The notes beneath the pieces are model-generated. The model was not told the origin of the DNA. It did no database searches and worked only from the letters and a program-made list of their open reading frames with translations. Source: Sipunculus nudus (Eukaryota > Annelida > Sipuncula > Golfingiida > Sipunculidae). From it: 64,000 nucleotides of DNA. The stretch lies in NCBI GenBank assembly GCA_026874595.1, contig CM049309.1:19161576-19225575 (forward strand), written 5' to 3'. Positions 44,001 to 55,700 of the stretch are shown in pieces; the stretch's first letter is position 1; the number at the start of each line of letters is the position of its first letter. The translations under genes and the position numbers were made by a program.

Positions 44001-44692
44001 TTACTTTTCTTTGACACGAGTCTAAGCACTTGGCTTGGTAGAATTCATGAAATGATTTTTGCATCATATTTATTTCTCCAATACTTTCTTTTAAATGACA
44101 GACTCCCTCAATATTGGTGCTTAAAGCTGAAAGAAAATGGTTAGTGAAAGTGATTTGGGAGTTTACTACATATATAATACAGCTCAGGAAAAATACTAGG
44201 GATGCACTAATACAATGGTGCATCAATTCCTCATGTATCAGTATTATTAGATGTACCTGTATTGATAAATAGACAATACATGAGCCCCTCTCAAAACAGC
44301 AATGTCTAGCTTTTAATAATGGTCTTGCAGAAACATATAAAATACATTTTAGTTAGTTTGAAAAATGTTTCACAAGACCTGACTGGCTTATAACTGAACA
44401 TTGTTCTTTTTATCTTATGAACACTAACTTTACAAGAGAAAGTATGGTTATCTTCATATGGAAATTCCCAATGTAATTTCCAAGAAAAAAATGGCATAGA
44501 ATCTCAACTTTATTTAAATTTATATGTATCATATAGTGATCAGTATCGGGAGATAATATAAATTTTTGTTACAGTCCTAAAAATTTAACTGAAGTGAAAG
44601 CAGCCAGACTTAATGAAACAGGATGTAGAACTGCTTTAAAGAAAGATTTACTGAAGCGAGCAGTAATGTCTGAATCAATGTGTAATTATCCA
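44001..44692. other. Spacer, no feature seen
   Basis: AT-rich; open frames without domains. Confidence 0.4.
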
Positions 44693-45522
44693 ACTTTGAA
44701 GATAATAGATTGTGTAATAAGTACTGGCTGCTTTTCCAGGAGGTATCAGTTGAAATGCACTGAAATAATGAAATTATTCCAGTCCTGGGTTACATATTGT
44801 TCAAGATGTCATAACTCTGTCACAGACTCTATAATAATACTGATGCTGAGAGTGGCAGCTTTCTTGTATAGCTTCAGCATCCTCTTAACACAAGTCACAG
44901 GACATGAAATATGAGAGATGGCTGTTGCCCAAGGGATATTTACACAATGGACACAGGGACAATGGCTCCTAGCATTGAATCTGCTCTGTCAAGCACTTTG
45001 TTCTGAGCCATCCAGGCTACCAACTGAGTGGATTTAGTGATGAGTTCTCAATTTACTATTTTATAGTTAACATAAAATCTGATGAAAGATGATGAAAAGG
45101 TGCCAAATCATATTTTCCCAAAGTCATATATCACTCTTGAATAATTACATACCTAAAAAGATGGACAAAGTGACAGCTAGTCTCATTTAATAAGCACTTT
45201 ACAAGAAAATATGAGTGAGGATTAAGAAAAAAACAATACTGCAAGGTTTAAATATAAAATCTGTGCTCTGCTAGTTGAACAGAACATATAGAACACCCAC
45301 TCAATAAATTCATACATACTAACAAAAGAAGCCTATATGGCAAAATTTAATAGAGAGATTATGTATTTTTGAGGAAATTCTATAATTGTCTTTGCCTTTA
45401 TATTGTGGAAACCCAAGTCTTCAGAACATGGCAGACTGCATGATTACATCACTCTGAAGATGACAGATTGTGTGATAAGCACTGCCTCCCTTTCCAGGAG
45501 GAACCATTTGAAATGCAATTAT
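44693..45522 (+). repeat. Two ~70-bp direct copies, 757 bp apart
   Basis: 44693-44765 and 45451-45520 share CTTTGAAGATAATAGATTGT or CTCTGAAGATGACAGATTGT, ATAAG-ACTG-CT and TTTTCCAGGAGG-A. TTCCAG|GAGG resembles a 3' splice site, but no flanking exon frame is conserved. Possibly a decayed repeat or a duplicated pseudo-exon. Confidence 0.45.
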
Positions 45523-45689
45523 TTAAACCAAGGAAAGATGGCCTAGCTAGAATAGCATTGGGGTAAACAATGACAAACAGGTGACAAACTTGTTAATCTC
45601 ATAAGTTTGCAGACATAATTAAATGTAGTGTAGCTTGATTAGTTTAAGCTGTTCACTTATTTAGTTTAATGTTTAATTGTGTTGCTCAT

Positions 45690-46130
45690 GACATTAAAGC
45701 CAACTATTCACCTACCTTAACTTTTGAATGTGTGTCATTTCTGGTTTACTCTGCTTAAATATAAATGAACTGTAGGTTATTCCTGTTTGGCAAAGTTCTT
45801 ATAACGCAAAGTAGGCTCTTGTTTATCTATAAGCTGTTAGTAAACACAGCGATATTGACAAATGCAAAAACCATGCAACCTGAGGTGTTTGGTTGCATAT
45901 ATGCTGAAGTTAAAAGTCACAAAATGCTTTAGCTTAACTCCAGTTCATCTTACTTGCAGCCAGATGTTTTGAGCCCCCCACATGTTACAAACACATGGAT
46001 ATAAACAAAACAAACAGCCTATGTGTGATAATATCAACATTTTCCAACCTGCTTTTTTAAAAAGTTCAAGGGAGAACCGTAAGTAAATAGGTGTCAAATA
46101 AAGAGTAGGCCCCTTTATTGTCTAGACTGT
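45690..46130. repeat. Dispersed repeat family F, copy F3
   Basis: Aligns in order with F1 and F4: AGCCAACTATTCACCTACC, GTTCTTATAA-GC, CTGTTAGTAAACACAG, GGTTGCATATATGCTG, CAGCCAGATGTTTTG, ATAAACAAAACAAACAGCCT and a TAGGTGTCAAATA end. Confidence 0.6.
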
Positions 46131-46484
46131 GACAAAAAATCCCTGACTGTTCATTATGATAGACACTGGTAACAAAATACCATGCAGTCCCCATGGCAAT
46201 CATTGTGTATGTAACCCAGGGCAGACCAAGTCAAATATTAATAGTGAGCTGAGTACCAGCTGGTCTCCATTCATGCATGAGGCTGCAACAGCTCAATGAT
46301 GAATTCAGCGATTACCAAGAGCAGCCTGCGGAAGCTGGGTCTGTCTCAGAGCAGGGCCTTCAGCAAGAAGGAATCAGTGATACAGAGACTGGGAATGTTG
46401 ATATATCATGACATCAATATCTATGAGTAAACCATAGTTCACATTTAGAGTACACACTGTTACAGTTTAAAACCCATGTGTATT

Positions 46485-46631
46485 TACAGTAAAGCCTCTC
46501 CTATCCATCACTTTTGTTTGGCCACCACCTCAAAATAATGACCACTTGTTCACAGTCCTGATTATTTTTTGTTTTTGCTCTTTATAAAAAAAGGTCCCAT
46601 GGGGGAGGGGGATAATAGAGGTTTTACTGTA
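46485..46631. mobile_element. pogo-like MITE (147 bp)
   Basis: Ends TACAGTAAAGCCTCTCCTAT and ATAATAGAGGTTTTACTGTA are inverted copies with few mismatches. The outermost TA is the likely duplicated target. CAGTA- ends and a TA target are typical of pogo/Tigger-type MITEs in the Tc1/mariner group. No coding capacity. Confidence 0.75.
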
Positions 46632-47132
46632 TATTCCGATATATGTATGAAAAATTTCTCATGACTCGATCTGCAACTGTGTAAGGCCCATGTGCCCATT
46701 TGGGAATTTATGTCAGGATTGAAATCGAGACAGATTTTAAATACCCTTACATGAGATTGTGACTGTGATCTTGGCTTGGCACATGGGCTTTGATGCATTT
46801 TTTTTACATAATATATGCACGTACATGGGCCTTAATCTTATAACTCTAAATCTGCATGAATGAACCTGATGAATGTTTCATGGCATCATACCCTCAACCT
46901 AATCTTCTTCATTACTGCAAGTTCTGATTGGGGCATTACTCAGTTCTGTCATGGATACCCGTTTTTCACATTTACAAGGTACCATTCATTAGATATTTAG
47001 CAAGTACAACAGGAGATCAATAACATGATAATATTCATGTCAAAAAATTGGGAAACAGATATATATTTTCTCTGAATGGTGCTGACTTGTCTTTGAAGAC
47101 CATGAAATGTGAATTAATCCTCTGAAAGTGAT
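46632..47132. other. Spacer, no feature seen
   Basis: No gene recognised. Confidence 0.45.
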
Positions 47133-47578
47133 TCTTTTTTTTAGATTTCTTTGGTGGTGGTCACTGCATCCATTTTTTTACTGATTTATATATAACAGTT
47201 ATGTTAAGTATGTACATCTGCAGAAATCCATTTCAGTTTGGGACTGTGTGACAGGGTGTCAGTAAACGTTTCCTGTCATTTTATGTCCTGGTGTCACCAA
47301 GAACCTGTGTCTACCGCACTTGCAAGTCCTTGGCATGTAATCAACCCCATAATTGGGTCATAACACCAAGGAACCTCCAAAAGGTGCACTTGTTTATGAG
47401 AGATCCAAGTGGATATGGGGTACTGTTTTCTCATTCAGCCTGCGGAGTGCTCACCCTGGGTGGTTGGGGCTGACTGTGAAAATCTTACTGGTCCTTGGCT
47501 GAGATTTGAACTCACAACATCAGGGCTTAGAGTTGTATGCTCTACCCCCTAGATCACAGGAGCCAGTTGATAGTGCAC
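47133..47578 (-). mobile_element. tRNA-derived SINE, family G (copy G1)
   Basis: Read on the minus strand: an A-box-like TAGGGGGTAGAGCATACAAC (complement of 47543-47562), a B box GTGAGTTCAAATCTC (complement of 47511-47525), then a long body (GCCCCAACCA, GTTCCTTGGTGTTATGACCC, a GAAATGGATTTCTGCAGA-type block) and an A-rich tail (T-run at about 47135-47144 on plus). About 440 bp. Shares the body with 48830-49237 and 52830-53120. Confidence 0.7.
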
Positions 47579-47594
47579 ACTTACTGATCCCGTC

Positions 47595-47790
47595 TTACTA
47601 ATTAGCATAATCAGACCTGTGATCTCCACCAATCACCACTTGTTCTGTCTTATCAAAATCAGACCCCAAATCTCCACCAATAATCACTTGTTCTGTCTTA
47701 TCATAATCACACCCTAGATCTCCCGAATAATCACTTGTTCTGTTTTAGCATAATCTAACCCAAGATCCCCACCAATTGTGACTTTCCTAG
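47595..47790 (+). repeat. ~48-bp minisatellite
   Basis: AATCACCACTTGTTCTGTCT then TATCA-AATCA-ACC units recur every 47-48 bp (TGTTCTG at 47641, 47689 and 47736), 3-4 units. It directly follows the tRNA head of G1. Confidence 0.8.
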
Positions 47791-48829
47791 GTCTGTCTGA
47801 TCACAATATTACACATATTCCATCTTACTCCATTTCTCCAGCAATCTTACAACTAATGGCTTCATGTGAGGTAAACTAAAAAGAATAAGAAGAGAAGGAT
47901 TACCTGCATAAAAATTCGCATACAAAAATTACACTGAAGAAGTTTTTAGCAATCAAAATTGACTTTTATCAGCATCCATAAAATTCCCAAAGGCTAAATT
48001 TTCATAACTTTCAAAATGACTCATGGTAAAGTTTCATATATCCTATTAATGACTTGTATATTTTTTATGAAACACCATGACATTATTTTAGGAAATTTCA
48101 CTCAAATTTCAGGATTATTTCAAAAGTTCATACTATTTTTATATTTTTTTTATTCTCAAGTATGCAAATTTCACATAATCAATATCTGGACTTTCAAGGT
48201 TTTTTTGAAGGTCTACAAAACCTTAGGCTGGTTTTACTCCATCATTCCAGGTACACTTGATGGAGAGACTCAGACGTGCTCTACCTGAACTCGCAAGGAC
48301 AAGACGTTCAGAGGACATCGACGCCACCGACTTGATGTATTCACGTCACAGGCTAATCACGAGTAGAAAGGGGTTAATTCCGGGATTTTAAGTATGCAGA
48401 TCATGGGGTTAATCTTTGGTGGAATAGGGTTAATTTCTAATCAGGGTGTACACATTGTCTAATATTTCAGGATCAGGGGATCCCCTGCATGAGACTTGCC
48501 AGTGCAATCAGGGCACGCCATTACAGCACTAATTGATTGATACAGCGATCAGAGCTGGTGTCTCCTCCGGAGTATCAGGATTTTATTCATGGATTCTGTG
48601 GCCACGAGCACCAGCCACTGGTTTCAATTAGCTTCAGCTGTTCATGAACGTTCTTGTATACTCGCAGAGTATTAATGGCTTCCTTCAGAGATTGCCAAAT
48701 GTTAAAGCCACAAGAACACATGAGTACTGAATGGTCATGCCTCTTAATTATTTAAAATGTTGGTCTGATGTCCCGTAATTTGTGGTCTGCATGTCAAACT
48801 GCACCATGATAAAGATTTTTGTCTAATGT
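47791..48829. other. Spacer; unique less AT-rich part at 48280-48700
   Basis: No gene recognised. The part 48280-48700 is non-repetitive and of higher GC. Confidence 0.4.
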
Positions 48830-49237
48830 AAATTTTTTTTTAAATATTATTTTGTTGGAGGTAACTGCTCCATAGCTAGCTAAACTAAGTACATGTACAT
48901 CTGCGGAATTCCATTCCAATTTGGGGCTACTTTACAGAGCAGTATCACATGCTCTCATTTTATATCCTGGTGTTAACCAGGCCTGGTGATTTTTGCACCT
49001 GCAGGCCATTGGTGTATAATCATCCCCATTGCAGGGTCATACCACTGAAGAACCCCCAAAAGGCCCACTTTTTTTATGAGTGAAGCACAGCTGTTGGACA
49101 TGATCTTCGCATTCAGCCTACAGGGTGCTACCCTGGGTTGGGGCTGAATGTGAAAATTTCACTGCCTCTGCTGGCATTTGAATTTGTGATCTCCTGGCAT
49201 TGGGTCCTGTGCTCTACCCCTGAGCCACAGAAGCTGC
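48830..49237 (-). mobile_element. tRNA-derived SINE, family G (copy G2)
   Basis: Same layout as G1 on the minus strand: tRNA-like head around 49170-49232 (complement contains GGGGTAGAGCACAGG and ATCACAAATTCAAATGC), body with GGTCATACCACTGAAG and AATTCCATTCCAATTTGGGG on the plus strand, and tail near 48834-48843 (T-run on plus) followed by TTGGAGGTAACTGC. Confidence 0.7.
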
Positions 49238-49269
49238 ATGCACTTATGTGAATGTTATGAAATATAAGT

Positions 49270-50190
49270 TCTTGCAAAATTTATTCAAAGCAAGCTATTC
49301 GCCTGCATTATAATGAGTCACAAATCAGAGATTTCTGGTTTACCCTGTGTAAATATTAATGTTCTGTACGTGAATCCTTCTAAGAAACTTTCTTAAAGCT
49401 CCCCTGGGATGAATGTGTGACCTGCCAATGATGAAAAAACATCCTTGCATTACTGGGAAACTGGTTATACAGTCCAATGGCCGAAACCGCAAGTATAAAG
49501 GCATTGCGTCTCGAAACACTGTCGTTCACAAGATCTGGTTCGGCTCTCAAATGGCATGGCTGGGTCTCTGCTGCTGGGATCGGTAGAGGGAATGTAGGTT
49601 GCTTCTGGCTTTGCGGCTGTGAATGCTGTAGCTTTCCTGAAAGATCACCAACTCGGGATGGAAGGTGGCGGCCTATGCGGCTCTCTGCTTGGCTTGGTGT
49701 GGTATTGCGACTGTTGGCTTGGAAAACGCACTTTAAAGAGCACACAGGGCTGAGGTGTTGACCATAGCAACCTGTAGCTGCTCGAAGAGCGTAAACTTTC
49801 TTTGGCTTCATTTGGATGTGTGACCAAGTTTGTTTATCCACAGGCTGTTAGTAAACAAAGAATACATACCAAGTTTGACAAACAGAAAAACCATGTTATC
49901 AGAGGTGGTTGATTGCACATGTGCACACGTTGGAAGGTCTGTCATTTGTAAAACTCTGGTTTGTTTGATTTGCCTCCAGATGTTCTAGTTAGGCATTTTT
50001 TAGTTATTACCTGTGGCCATTTAAGAAGGCTCCCCACATTTATAAATATTTGTATTTAAACAAAACGGACAACCTATGTACCCTGCAACTGGCGCTTTTT
50101 ATATTATTTCTATCAAAAGTTAAAGGTGTTAGATCTTATTAAATACACATCAGATATCAGAATAGGCCACTTTATTTTATAGTTAAACCT
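49270..50190. repeat. Dispersed repeat family F, copy F4, split by an insert
   Basis: The left part (49270-49385: AAGCAAGCTATTCGCCTGCA, TTTCTGGTTTACCCTGTGTA) and right part (about 49800-50190: CAGGCTGTTAGTAAACAAAG, TTTGACAAACAG, CAGAGGTGGTTGATTGCACA) align with F3. About 400 bp of GC-richer sequence lies between. Confidence 0.55.
49380..49841 (-). pseudogene. GC-rich insert; possible retroelement RT-tail remnant
   Basis: A 153-residue frame on the minus strand spans the GC-richer insert inside F4. Near its end (about residues 108-134) the pattern SRRNAF...SAIGLYNQFPSNAR loosely recalls the NSF-x-P-x-x-I-x-LWN-x-LP segment found after the reverse transcriptase domain of many non-LTR elements. 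No RT catalytic motif is present and the frame runs into F sequence at both ends, so it is at best a fragment. Composition differs clearly from the neighbours. Confidence 0.25.
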
Positions 50191-50634
50191 CTCATGTTGA
50201 TGCCACATTTAGGTCAGTGACTCAAGTCAGAAGTACACAGAATATGCTCATAATAACACATTTTTTTATAATGAAATCTATTCATATTATATTTCCAATA
50301 TTTATATATTATAAATCTCTACCTCTTGCAGTCATCAAATAGACTATATGACCATAGGCTCCAATACTATGAGTCCTATGTAAACCTAGCTTTGAAAATA
50401 GACACAGCATGCACTTCAGTTTGTGCTCTGTGTGGAAACAATAAACATAAAGAGGGTTAAGATGGTGTTCAAGAGGCATCATTGATCCAGGCAAGGCTGG
50501 GAAGAAATAAAGTGCTAAATAGATTTTAGGTCCAGTGATGGCAGCCATCTATTGCAAAAACGACAAAAATGAAAATGAAAGGTCAACATATTTTCAATGG
50601 TAGACCCCTGGGTTAAGCCCACCAAGGATGATCC
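50191..50634. other. Spacer, no feature seen
   Basis: No gene recognised. Confidence 0.45.
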
Positions 50635-52364
50635 CTTTTTAAGCTCAGCTGACTGTAAGTCATCTGAGCTATAGCAATCACCCTTTGTCCGTCGTCCGTC
50701 TGTCAATCCGTCCATCTGTCCGTCCATCCGTAAACCTGGCACAAATCGTAACCACTGGACCTAGATACTTGTAACTTGACATTCTGAGAGGTCCATGAAA
50801 AATCTTCTAGGAAACCAGAAATCAGATCTCTGTTACCCATATCCTTAGAGCTATGGGGCCCCAAAGTACCCCCCAGAATAGTAAAAAATTTCATACAAAA
50901 ACTTCAATATCTCATTAACTACATCACTGATAGTCATGATTTTTGGCATACATATTTATCATGAGATGTACCATCAGTTCCTGCAGACTGGTGGCGCCAC
51001 CTGTATTTTTCCATTTTTTACAAGTTGTTTTCTTTATTTTTTCAAACCTTTAAAAATTTGAACATCTGATAACAGGGCACAAATCGTAAAGACTGGACCT
51101 AGAATCTTCATTCTTGACACACTGAGTGACCCATGAAAAGTCTCAATGGAAACCAGAAATTAGGTCTCTGTTACCCATATCCTTTTAGCTAAGGTACTCC
51201 AAAATACAGCTCAGAATAATGGAAAATTTGATACATAAGCTGAAGTATCTGAACCACTAATGCAGAGATCACCATAATTTTTGGCATACATATTGATCAT
51301 TGAGTGTTTCATCAGTTTCTGTAGACTGGTGGCACAATCTGTATTTGTTCGGGTGTTTTTACGAATTTTTTTCACAATTTTTGAGATCTTTAAAGATATG
51401 AACATCTGTTGACAGGGCACAAATCATAACAACTGGACCAAGAATCTTAATTCTTGACACACAGGGAGACCCATGAAAAGTCTCCATGGAAACCCGGAAA
51501 TTAGGTCTCTGTTACTCATATCCTTTAAGCTATATGGCTCCAAAATACCCCCCAGAATAATGAAAAATTTGATACAAAAACTGCTATATCTCAAAAATTA
51601 CAACACTGATGTTCATGATTTTTGGCATACATATTGATCATGAGGTGTTCCATCAGTTTCTGCATGACTGGGTGCACCATCTCTATTTTTTTTTCAAATT
51701 TTTACGAATTTTTTTTCTCTGTTTTTTGAGATCTTTAATGATGTTGTTAACAACTAATGCAGAGATCACCATGATTCTTTGCATGGATATTGACTATTGA
51801 GTGTTAATCAGTTTCTGCAGACTGGTGATGCCACCTATGTTTTATAAAATTTTTTCGAATTTTTTTCTCTGTTTTTGAGACCTTTAATGATGTTGTTATC
51901 TGTCAACAGGGTACAAATCGTAACAACTGGACCTAGATTCTGCATTCTTGTAATGCAAGGAGGCCCATGAAAAGTGTCTGTGGAAACCTGAAATTAGGTC
52001 TCTGTTACCCATATCCTTCAAGCTATAGAACTCTGAAGTATCCCTCAGATTAATGGAAAATTTGATAAAAAATCTGAAGTATCTGAACAACTAATGCAGA
52101 GATCACCATGATTCTTTGCATGGATATTGACCATTAAGTGTTTTTATTAGTTTCTGCAGACTGGTGGAGCCACCTGTATTTTTTTTCAAGTTTACACATT
52201 TTTTCTCTATTTTTGAGATATATAAATACAGACACAACTTGGCTGTTGGTTAATCTGTTCGATGATTCAGTTGAATGGGTATATACTACCACTCAGATGA
52301 TCAAATTTCTTTTTGCAAATCTCTTCCAAGTCAGCTGAGCATCATGACCCATGGGTCACTTGTT
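50635..52364 (-). mobile_element. Element B4 (family B, reverse) with internal tandem units
   Basis: The left end on plus is the family hairpin AGCTCAGCTGAC-TGTAA-GTCATCTGAGCT (50642-50670), then GTCCGTCGTCCGTCTGT-like runs. The right end is GTCAGCTGAGCATCATGACC then CATGGGTCACTTGTT. So the order is that of B1-B3 in reverse. The interior differs: units of ~339 bp begin CACAAATCGTAA-ACTGGACC at about 50740, 51078, 51418 and 51912, and carry CAGACTGGTGGCGCCACCTG (about 50984) or decayed forms. No coding capacity. Confidence 0.7.
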
Positions 52365-52829
52365 AATGTGTGAAATCCACAGCAGAGAATATTATGGTTT
52401 AGCAAGGACCATTGGCATATCCTACACCAAAACGCTGACTGATTTTACAAGGTTGAACCTAATCCCTGAGGCACATAACACTTACCAATAAATATTCATA
52501 CTAACTGCCTGCAAACTTGTCCCACCATCTTCTTTTTGACCCCTCAAGGTTCCAGAGCCAATCACAATTTACAGCCCCTCAGGGTGTCACCATGGTATTT
52601 AACGAGATTCTCAAATGTAATCTGGTACAGGATTTTTAAAGCTTCCCACAGGCTTGGAATTTTAATATGAAATATCAAATTTACAGGTTTTCCCTGGGTA
52701 TCTAACATACCATTACACTGTATGTGATTACTTAATTATAAGTATGATAATTATTTATTATAAATGTAAGTTTATGTCTAAATCAGTTAGGCATGCACAG
52801 AAAATCATAAACTGTCACTTGCTGAAACA
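52365..52829. other. Spacer, no feature seen
   Basis: No gene recognised. Confidence 0.45.
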
Positions 52830-53120
52830 CATATAGAGGTAAGATTTTTCACAGTCGGCCCCCACCCAGGGTGAGTGCTCTTCAGGCTTAGTGGGGAGAC
52901 TGTGTGTCTTTTGGGGATTCCCCTGTGTTATGACCAAGCAATGGGGATGACACACACCAAAGACCCACAGGAATGATGACAGGGCCTGGTTGATGCCAGT
53001 CATGAGTATTATAGTATGTAAGCCCCTGTCACAGTCCGAAACTTGAACGGAATTCTGCAAACATATAGTGTACTTAGTTAAGCAATCATTAAGAAACAGA
53101 GGCAGTTACCTCCAAAAAAA
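52830..53120 (+). mobile_element. SINE family G, copy G3 (5'-truncated)
   Basis: The body in plus orientation (AAGATTTTTCACAGTCGGCC, CAGGGTGAGTGCTC, TGTTATGACC, GGCCTGGTTGATGCCAG, CACAGTCCGAAA, GGAATTCTGCA) ends CAGTTACCTCC followed by nine A and more A-rich sequence. The tRNA head is missing. The A-tail shows the retroposition polarity of the family. It abuts element E1. Confidence 0.65.
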
Positions 53121-53132
53121 AAGATATATAAA

Positions 53133-55265
53133 ACAAGGCCTACAGGCCTAATGCAAACCTGTACAATGGTATATACACCAGGCATAATGTTTTAATGCTG
53201 GACCATTACTTTTAAAGCACATATGTAACATGTACATGAACAATGCAAGAACTAAACATTTTGCACAAGAACCAAAATATTGGCATGGGTGCACACAACA
53301 CAAAAATGATTGTAGGTGGCTCCACCAGTCTTATATATGACAAAGCTATCTGAAAGGTATACAGATGCTTAATTATAGGTTGATATATCAAATCCCCCCT
53401 GAGAAATAACCAGGGACGTTCAATTTGCAAAAATTATTGTAGGTGGTGCCACTAGTCTTGTACAAGACAAAGCTACCTGATATGTATAAATATGCACAAT
53501 TTCAGGCTGATATATCAAATCCCTCCTGAGAAATAACCAGGCACATCCACTGTGCAAAAGTCATTGTAGGTGGAGACACCAGTCTTGTGAACGAGAAAGC
53601 CTTCAAAGATGCATGAACCGGTCAAAAATCAGGCCAATACATCAAACTTGAGTCAGGTGCACTGGGCTAACAAGGCTTAGGTGAGAAAGGCAGCTGCCCT
53701 GAGTGAGCCTGAACAAATTGCTAGCTCTAGCTACCAAACTGAGTGAACTCATGACCTGAAACTGGCTGCACTGAGTGATATCTTGACCTGCACCTGGCTG
53801 CACTATGTGAACTCTTAACCTGTTGCATTATCTGGCAGTCTGCCAAAGCTAAAATTGATCCAAACTGACCTCTGGCCTGTTGCCAAATCTGAAATAGTTG
53901 GCATCTGCCAAGCTACTTATAGATACAGACCCAATCTTAGCCAGTAGGAAAATCTTTTTTCACATACTGAAAGACTTTGGCTACAATGCCTTTTTTCAAG
54001 CTGACATATCCATAATTTTTTGTTTAACAAAATGTTAAGAATAATAAAAGATGTAGTCCTTTCACTGTTTAAGGTCCAATAATTATGCTAACAATCATTT
54101 AAGTAAATTTGAACAAAAGCCTCCTAAGAATTTTTGTGCAATGTTACAGAAGTTGAAACAACAGTTTTGCAGAAGAAGACAATTGCAGTACTCAGTTTGA
54201 AAGAGGCTTACTATTATTTATGCTTTTTTTCCAGTAGAAAACAGGTTGATGTTGGTGGCACCACAAAATCTGCAATTTTAAATATGAGTCATACAACTAA
54301 CATTTGCACAAAACTTGGTGATGCTAGCTCCTGTCATTTCTAAGATTGTTATGTCAGTATATGTTTACTTTGAAAAATGACTAAGTTCAAAGACATAATC
54401 CTTACATTGTTAAAGGTCCAATAATTTTGCCTCAGAAGAATCATTTTGTGCTTACTTGGCAAAATGAGTTCAAATTCCTGTAACTTGGCCAAAATTCATC
54501 AAACCAAAACTATTTGAACAAAGTTGAGAGAGCTGATCTCTGGGATAATTTCTGTGAAATATTGAACAATTAAGCTGAATGATTTCAGAGAAGAAGATTT
54601 TCAAAGATTTTTTAGCTTTTCCCCTGTAAAATGTAAGTTAATACAGTTGGCATAACAAACGCTCAATCCCTCAATATTTGATATGTGACAGATTTTGCAT
54701 AAAATTTGGGGATGCTAGCTCCTGCTATTACTGAGAAATTATGGGTTAATGTACTGATGACTGAAGACCCTCATAAGAAAAGGTTGATGCAGGTGGCACC
54801 ATCAATACCTCAAATTCATGTATGAGTCATGTGACCAACATTTGCATAAAATTTGGTGAAGATAGCTCCAGCTGTTTTTGACATGGTAAATTTAGTATCC
54901 TTTTTTGGCCAAATGACTAAATTCAGTTTCCTGTAACTCGACCAAAATTCACTGAACTGGAACCATTCAAACAAACTTGATAGAGATTGTCAGTGATTAT
55001 TCCTGTGAAATATTGAACAATTTGGCTGGACAATTTCGAGAAGAAGATTTTTATAAATTTTTTTCATTTTTTCCCTAAAAAATCTATGTAAATGCAGATA
55101 GCGAAAAAATTAGAATCTCCATTAGTGATGTTTAGATGACTAATTTTTTGCATAAAATTTGGTGATGCTAGCTCCAGCAATTTTTAAGATAGTATGGGTT
55201 AATGTACAGACCATGGACAGCGTACAATGCCACACCATCGCATAAGATCACAGGTTTGCTAAAAA
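53133..55265 (+). mobile_element. Element E1 (2.1 kb, two kinds of tandem core)
   Basis: Left end ACAAGGCCTACAGGCCTAAT then GCAAACCTGT; right end ATCGCATAAGATCACAGGTT then TGCTAAAAA. GCAAACCTGT and ACAGGTTTGC form subterminal inverted repeats. Core 1 (about 53300-53640) has three ~140-bp units each starting TGTAGGTGG-CCAC. Core 2 (about 54240-55240) has two ~545-bp units each with a GGTGGCACCA motif, a TGTAACT-G-CCAAAATTCA block and GAGAAGAAGATTTT. A short ~40-bp repeat with GGCTGCACT lies at 53700-53830. No coding capacity. Confidence 0.65.
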
Positions 55266-55613
55266 TATGGCTGGGGGTATAAAAACCATAGGAACAGCTC
55301 GGAAGCTGACTACTATCCAGCAGCTTGTAATATTTCATTCAGCTGGTACATAACACAAATCTTGAGGCAGCATGTTTTATTCTTATCCATTTACAAATGT
55401 TTCATAAGATTCTGGTCACACACGACCTGCCTCCCGTTGTCATCAGTAAATGTACATCAGCCTGCTATCTGATGGACTGCGGGAGACGTGAAGGTGATAT
55501 ACATAAAACCACTCATACTGGAGCAATAAGAGCCGTGGCTACATCCAAACAACACTCCAAGATGATCCATCTATAAAATCTTAAAGCAGGCATCTTGAGA
55601 AGATGTGAATCTT

Positions 55614-55700
55614 AAACAAAGGGACCATGGGTCATGGTGCTCAACTGAAACTTTCTGTATGGGTAATATTATAAAATTTAACAAATGGAGACTTATTTTT
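55614..55700 (+). mobile_element. Element B5 start (fragment)
   Basis: AAACAAAGGGACCATGGGTC then ATGGTGCTCAACTGAAAC matches the left end of family B. The B hairpin end is not found downstream, so the copy is truncated or decayed; its right limit is unknown. Confidence 0.5.
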
